DNA of 64,000 bases from Adiantum capillus-veneris. Lineage: Eukaryota > Streptophyta > Polypodiopsida > Polypodiales > Pteridaceae. Shown piece after piece: positions 59,565 through 64,000 of the stretch. The position numbers and the translations under genes are program-made. Location: NCBI GenBank assembly GCA_014529385.2, contig CM043950.1, positions 157,617,545-157,681,544 on the forward strand, in the 5' to 3' direction. Each line of letters opens with the position of its first letter. The stretch's first letter is position 1. The notes under the pieces are model-generated. The model was given only the letters and a program-made list of their open reading frames with translations, ran no database searches and had not been told where the DNA came from.

Positions 59565-59948
59565 GTCTCATGTCAGCTGTGCCCTCAAAGTGAGTGGGAA
59601 TGGACGGGCAATCCGATGCAAGCGTGGGAACGTTCCGCCGCCCCCGAGTGCATGTGGACGACAATTGCACATGCCCAGTGAAAAGTGCCTCGTGGTCACC
59701 ACTTTGACGAACAAAATGTGCCCACTTCCCCCCAAATCATGCCACCACACAAACCCACCCTTGGAAGGCCCCCCGCCCCAGCAACCTTAGCCTTTGTAAA
59801 AGGCTCCCCTGATCTTTGTGCTCTTTGGCTTTGTCTCTCCCTGAAGCCTCTGAAGGTCACCCTTTGTGTGCGCCTTTCTTTCCTCTTGTCTTGCCCCCAA
59901 AGACTACATTTGTGTCCACTAATCAGTCTCGCTTTTGAAAGCTCGAAG

Positions 59949-59988
<40 letters not shown>

Positions 59989-61813
59989 ACCTTTCTATCA
60001 CCCAAGTGTGGTAGATTGGTTATGCCATTGCCCTCTTGAATAACAGGTCTCGAGTTCAACTTGAGTCCTCGTCGGATAGATCTTTAAAGTCTCTTGGGAT
60101 GGTTTCCTATGACATTAAAATTCTCTTCTTCTTCTTCTTCCTCTCCCCCCCCCCCCCCCCCCCTCTCCCTCCTTCTCCCCTTTTTTCCTCTTATATGGCT
60201 CATGAAGTCATCCTCATAGCGTTGCGTTGAAGTTTATATCCAAGGTTAACCCAACCAATAAAGTTGCAAACCCCATTATTGATTTAATGGTGTTTTTGTA
60301 TTGTTATGATTTTGCATGTGCACTAGCTTTATGATGCAAGTCTACTTTAACCGCGACATCGCTCTCTGAGTTTAAAGGCATGTTCTGCAAAATCAATTGT
60401 GTTGTATTTTATGGGTATAGATGAATGTCAACCCAAGCCTTACTAGATTGGGTGGCTATTATGTATGTTCAGTAATAGGAATGAGGTACAACACTTCACA
60501 ATAGTGGGCAAGGGCTTCTATGTGGTTGCATGTACCTCTAAGCAGGCGGTTCATGATCTGATCATCAGAGGGGGTGTATGGAGTGCGTTGTCTTTTGTGT
60601 ATGCCATGCCAAGTTATGTGTTCTTGTCTAGAGTGAGTCACGTTCAAAAGACTCCCACTTTGGTTACACGGTCACGTGCAAAACATTGCTTCTAGGTTGG
60701 GTCGGGTGCTTTTCATACCAAAATTGCAACAGACAAGTCACTTGGATACGAAGGTGTGTATCTTTGGAACATGGATAGAACCATTTCAGAGTTTGTGGGT
60801 TTAAACATGGGATGCTTTGGAGCTTTTCGACAAGAAATTATGTTTGTGTCATTCCCCATGGCATGATGAAGTCTCGTGGTTCCATTGGGACCTCTCTAGC
60901 TAGCACATCCCAAAAGAACGCGGAACACATCATACATCATATGAAACTGCACATGGTATCTGCAACAACATGTCTCTCTATCGCACATGAATCACATGTA
61001 CCAAGGTTTGCAGGCCTCGAAGGAGCACTGACCAATGGTGATCTCGGGGTGCGTATCCTGGAATGCATGAAAGAGCTTACTCAGTGTAATCTCTAGAATC
61101 ATAGCACCATGCGGCCATTCCTATGTCGAATTACCTTTCTGAAGTTTGACAAGGCGTGGCAATTCTTCTTCCAAAACTGTCCTGTGAGCTCTCTCATGCG
61201 TGAATCTAGAATGTGTGAGCATCGCGGAGCACGCCCACTACTCGCCCAAGGCTCCTCACTATGTCCCAAATCAAGTCACTGTCTCCTGAGGCATCCATCA
61301 CGCAAGGTGGGCCGATGAATACACAACACATGAGAAGTGACCCGAGAAATATCTGTGATGGATATAGCTGCCACCGCTGCAGTGAGTGTGCAATGAACTG
61401 CAAGTGCATCCTTGGAGCCCCGTCGGGATAATGCAATGTAAGAGTGCCTGACACTATCTAAAGCATCCACTGTCAAGAAGTGCGCAGTGTGGCTAGGAAA
61501 GCACCAAGCCTCTTACTGTCAGAGTTCGCAACAAATCAAGCAAGTTGCAAAATATTTGAAGCAAAAGACACTTCAAAAATGAACAAAACTTCAACCACAA
61601 AAGCTTCACTTTGAAAAAGAATCAAGATCAACTCAAAAGTGTTGTGTGTGTGAAGATTTGGTGTAGCCTCGCTCCTAATTGTTGCACAGATGCAGTGCTC
61701 TTTTGCCCTGGGCTGAAAGCAAGGGATGGTGGTACAAAATTGGTTGTCTATGACACCACCTATGCTTGGTGGGTTCTTGAGTAGAACAAGACTAAAGTAA
61801 AGAGGGCAAAATG
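58510..61813. other. Gene-poor region with microsatellites
   Basis: No frame here shows a recognisable domain. It holds (CT)n at 59382-59407 followed by (CA)n to 59431, (CT)n at 59526-59563 and 59949-59987, a CTT/C-run near 60118-60163, and otherwise unassigned sequence. The longer frames at 58589-59173 and 59119-59790 are partly simple-repeat products. Segments at 60800-61100 and 61200-61470 are moderately GC-rich but match nothing I recognise. Confidence 0.6.
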
Positions 61814-62038
61814 TGTTGGAATTAGGGTTGCAGGAAAACACACACAACTTGGAGAAGACGAAGGAAGCTCAAGGCACACGACAGAGAGTGTTTTACTCAG
61901 TGTCCAATGGAAAGATATAGCCCTAGAATAATGGGTGTATATACAATGCACGGGGAAAAAACCTCCTAAAGAGGGAAAAAATGCCCCAACGGTCCTGAGT
62001 GTGTTCACACACATCACTACCACATGTATATGGTAACA
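61814..62038 (-). repeat. Ty1/copia LTR (minus strand)
   Basis: On the minus strand it begins TGTTACCATATACATG and ends CCTAATTCCAACA, 225 bp, preceded by the polypurine tract CCAGGGGGGATT at 62039-62051. It is the 3' LTR belonging to the RNase H remnant at 62102-62326. Confidence 0.65.
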
Positions 62039-62101
62039 AATCCCCCCTGGAGTGATCAGTGAACGAGAGTTGGTACATAGAGTAAAGGGAAGTGCCATGC
62101 C

Positions 62102-62352
62102 CTAAGGACATGATGAGTCCACAAAGGGGAGTAAACCCAAAGCTTTGTGGAAAGCTTCAAACTTCTCATGAGACAATTCCTTTGTGAAAAGATCTTCAAG
62201 GTTGTCCTGTGTTGGCACATAAGCCAAGCTGATCTCTCCTACTGAGAGCCTCTCCCTGACATAGTGGTAATGCACCTCAATGTGCTTTGTGCGAGCATGA
62301 AAAACTGGGTTCCTCGCAACTGCCAATGCGCTCTAACTGTCAGTGTAGATAG
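62102..62352 (-). pseudogene. Ty1/copia RNase H C-terminus
   Basis: Minus-strand frame with ARNPVFHARTKHIEVHYHYV, IPTQ-like YVPTQDNLEDLFTKEL and a short tail, the hallmark end of copia pol where RNase H closes the polyprotein. Upstream coding is interrupted: the text reads TDS-stop-SALAVARN at about 62326-62345 and breaks near 62352. The stop is followed by about 50 bases, a polypurine tract and the LTR, the normal copia 3' layout. Confidence 0.85.
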
Positions 62353-62700
<348 letters not shown>

Positions 62701-62896
62701 GCTAGTTCTCACCATCTTCAAAGGTGTGAGAGGTCTTGGGTCTAAGACCGTGAGGGAATTGATGTTGTGTTTTATAAGTGTTTTGCTCAGTGCTCGAAGT
62801 TTCACTAGCTAGTATTGAAGGAACACAAAGAATTGTATTGTAAAATGTATCTCTTGATGGGAGAAACCATAATATAAAGCCTTTTGGAGGGGGGAC
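62701..62896 (+). repeat. Fragment of chromovirus LTR
   Basis: CTAGTTCTCACCATCTTCAA through CCTTTTGGAGGGGGGAC matches positions equivalent to 50394-50600 in LTR e, with several differences. It is cut at 62896 by the next LTR. Confidence 0.8.
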
Positions 62897-63803
62897 TGTT
62901 GGAGCCCCATTTGTCCAAATGTTGTAATGAGCCCATCTTGTAAAGCCTATCAAATTCCCATTTTTATGTCAAAGACGTCTTATCATTTTGATCCACTTGT
63001 CTGGGGTATGTAAAGATTAATCAGTCAGTCAGGACCCATATTTGTTCCCACTTTGTAATTATGAGGAAGAGAACCCATGTACATTTTTGAGCTAAGGTGA
63101 CTCAAGTATAAAAGTCACCTTAGAACCATTTTTAAGATATCATTTTTGATTATTAATCCTGTGTCTTACGAGTCTGAGAGAGAGAGTGAGTGTGTCTTAT
63201 CCTCTTTGCTACGCGTTTCTCCCTCACTGGATTCACAACGTGACCACATCATCGCGGTAGTCTCTCCGAGAGCTACGCGCCCACGCCACGCATTCATATT
63301 TTCGAGCTGTTCGCGATCGATCCTTCATCGAGCTTGTTTTGCTTGTAAGTAACACAAACAGTGTCTGTTTTCAACAAACAAGTGCTCTATGGAAAGAGAA
63401 AGAGATTAGATATTCATAGACTTAGGTTTCTCCCACTTTTGGATTATGACCTGTGAGTCTATCGCGACTGTAATCGAGATAACTATGGTTCAAATCTGGT
63501 GAGATTAGACTTATAGGTAAGTATATCCTATGGAGAGGATGGTGCCTAGTAAGTTTGATGCGATTCCGAGTTCATTGGAGGTGTAAATGGTGTTGTGAGC
63601 GTTTAGGGATAGAGTGGGTTGTATTCTACCAGGGTTAGTGATTGATGCATCATGAAAGTGCGTATGTGTAGATTGGTCTCAGCCTGAAAAGCTAACGAGA
63701 TTGCCTACGTGCACCTACGGGTTAGTCGTGTCATCGGATGATAAGTATGTTGTCTGTGTCGTGCTTGCGAGCATAAACAGGGGAGTAGTTATTCCCTAAA
63801 ACA
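62897..63803 (+). repeat. 5' LTR of another gypsy-type retrotransposon
   Basis: TGTTGGAGCCCC ... CCCTAAAACA, 907 bp, followed at once by a primer site. The sequence matches no other LTR in the window. It interrupts the LTR fragment at 62701-62896. A TATA-like stretch (AGTATAAAAGTCACC) lies near 63106-63120. Confidence 0.75.
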
Positions 63804-63804
63804 T

Positions 63805-63822
63805 TGGCGCCGCTGCCGGGGA
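63805..63822 (+). promoter_or_regulatory. Primer-binding site, TGGCGCC type
   Basis: TGGCGCCGCTGCCGGGGA, the primer site typical of plant Athila/Tat-like Ty3/gypsy elements and unlike the initiator-Met type used elsewhere in the window. Confidence 0.8.
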
Positions 63823-64000
63823 CACAAGACCTTAAGTAGGGAGATCTACATCACTCGTGTGATGGTTAGCTTACTTTAGTTTCGACTAGAGAGAGATTAA
63901 ACTTTTAGAACAAGATCCAGGATAGAGTATCCCGAGTTCTAGTGGATAGCCAGGAAGCCCGTGTCTTGCCGAGGGTCTATGACTAGTTAGATTTAGTTAA
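63823..64000 (+). mobile_element. Leader of the gypsy-type element, running off the window
   Basis: ACACAAGACC and following non-coding leader after the primer site. Gag is expected beyond the window end; nothing coding is visible yet. Confidence 0.6.

Noticed and set aside
59119-59790. A 223-codon frame as a secreted or proline-rich protein
   Set aside because: Its middle is (CT)n/(CA)n simple repeat and the rest shows no conserved motif.
60465-61096. Possible coding segments (frames at 60465 and 60812)
   Set aside because: Short, no recognisable domain, no repeat elsewhere in the window; left as unassigned sequence.

Overview
This is a eukaryotic nuclear window made almost entirely of transposable elements. 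I found no convincing host gene and no tRNA or rRNA gene. GT-AG introns of about 70-100 nt, Ty3/gypsy elements with a chromodomain after the integrase, primer-binding sites complementary to the initiator-Met tRNA (TGGTATCAGAGC), Ty1/copia and LINE relics and long (GA)n/(CT)n tracts point to a large, repeat-rich land-plant genome. A fern or other seed-free plant would fit, but the sequence does not settle it.

The most unusual content is two members of one family of DNA transposon that I cannot place in a named superfamily. Element 2 (12809-22681) is complete, with perfect 24-bp terminal inverted repeats (29 bp if CATTA/TAATG is included). It carries a transposase-like gene (+), an acidic protein gene (-), a spliced plus-strand gene encoding histone H3-like domain + Ulp1/C48-type protease + SPKK-rich H1-like tail, and a minus-strand gene with a possible BAH-like N-terminus. 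Element 1 (1-6787) is an older, broken relative with the same order (transposase relic, acidic minus-strand relic, intact H3-like ORF, Ulp1 relic); an LTR retrotransposon cuts it just after the protease Cys codon. In element 2 the promoter space between the acidic gene and the H3 gene holds about 17 copies of a 10-bp motif in alternating orientation, spaced about 44 bp.

From 6788 to about 56288 most of the sequence is one chromovirus (Ty3/gypsy) family with 1.6-kb LTRs: a 5'-truncated minus-strand copy (6788-10855); copy B inside a 3.7-kb inverted duplication (arms 23714-27435 and 30750-34459); an array of partial copies (34460-55043) that includes one copy (41984-50818) inserted into the reverse transcriptase of another with a TTAT target duplication; and a truncated gag (55461-56288). 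Between 12.8 kb and 23.7 kb lie element 2 and its AT-rich flank.

The right part holds a copia-like LTR with its primer site (minus strand, 56457-56744), a LINE relic (56748-58490), a gene-less microsatellite-rich stretch (58510-61810), a second copia end with RNase H remnant (61814-62326), a fragment of the chromovirus LTR (62701-62896), and the 5' LTR and primer site of a different gypsy-type element (62897-63822) running off the window. Many reading frames at about 28.7-48.2 kb are broken by single-base changes in homopolymers, so consensus errors should be excluded before these copies are called pseudogenes.
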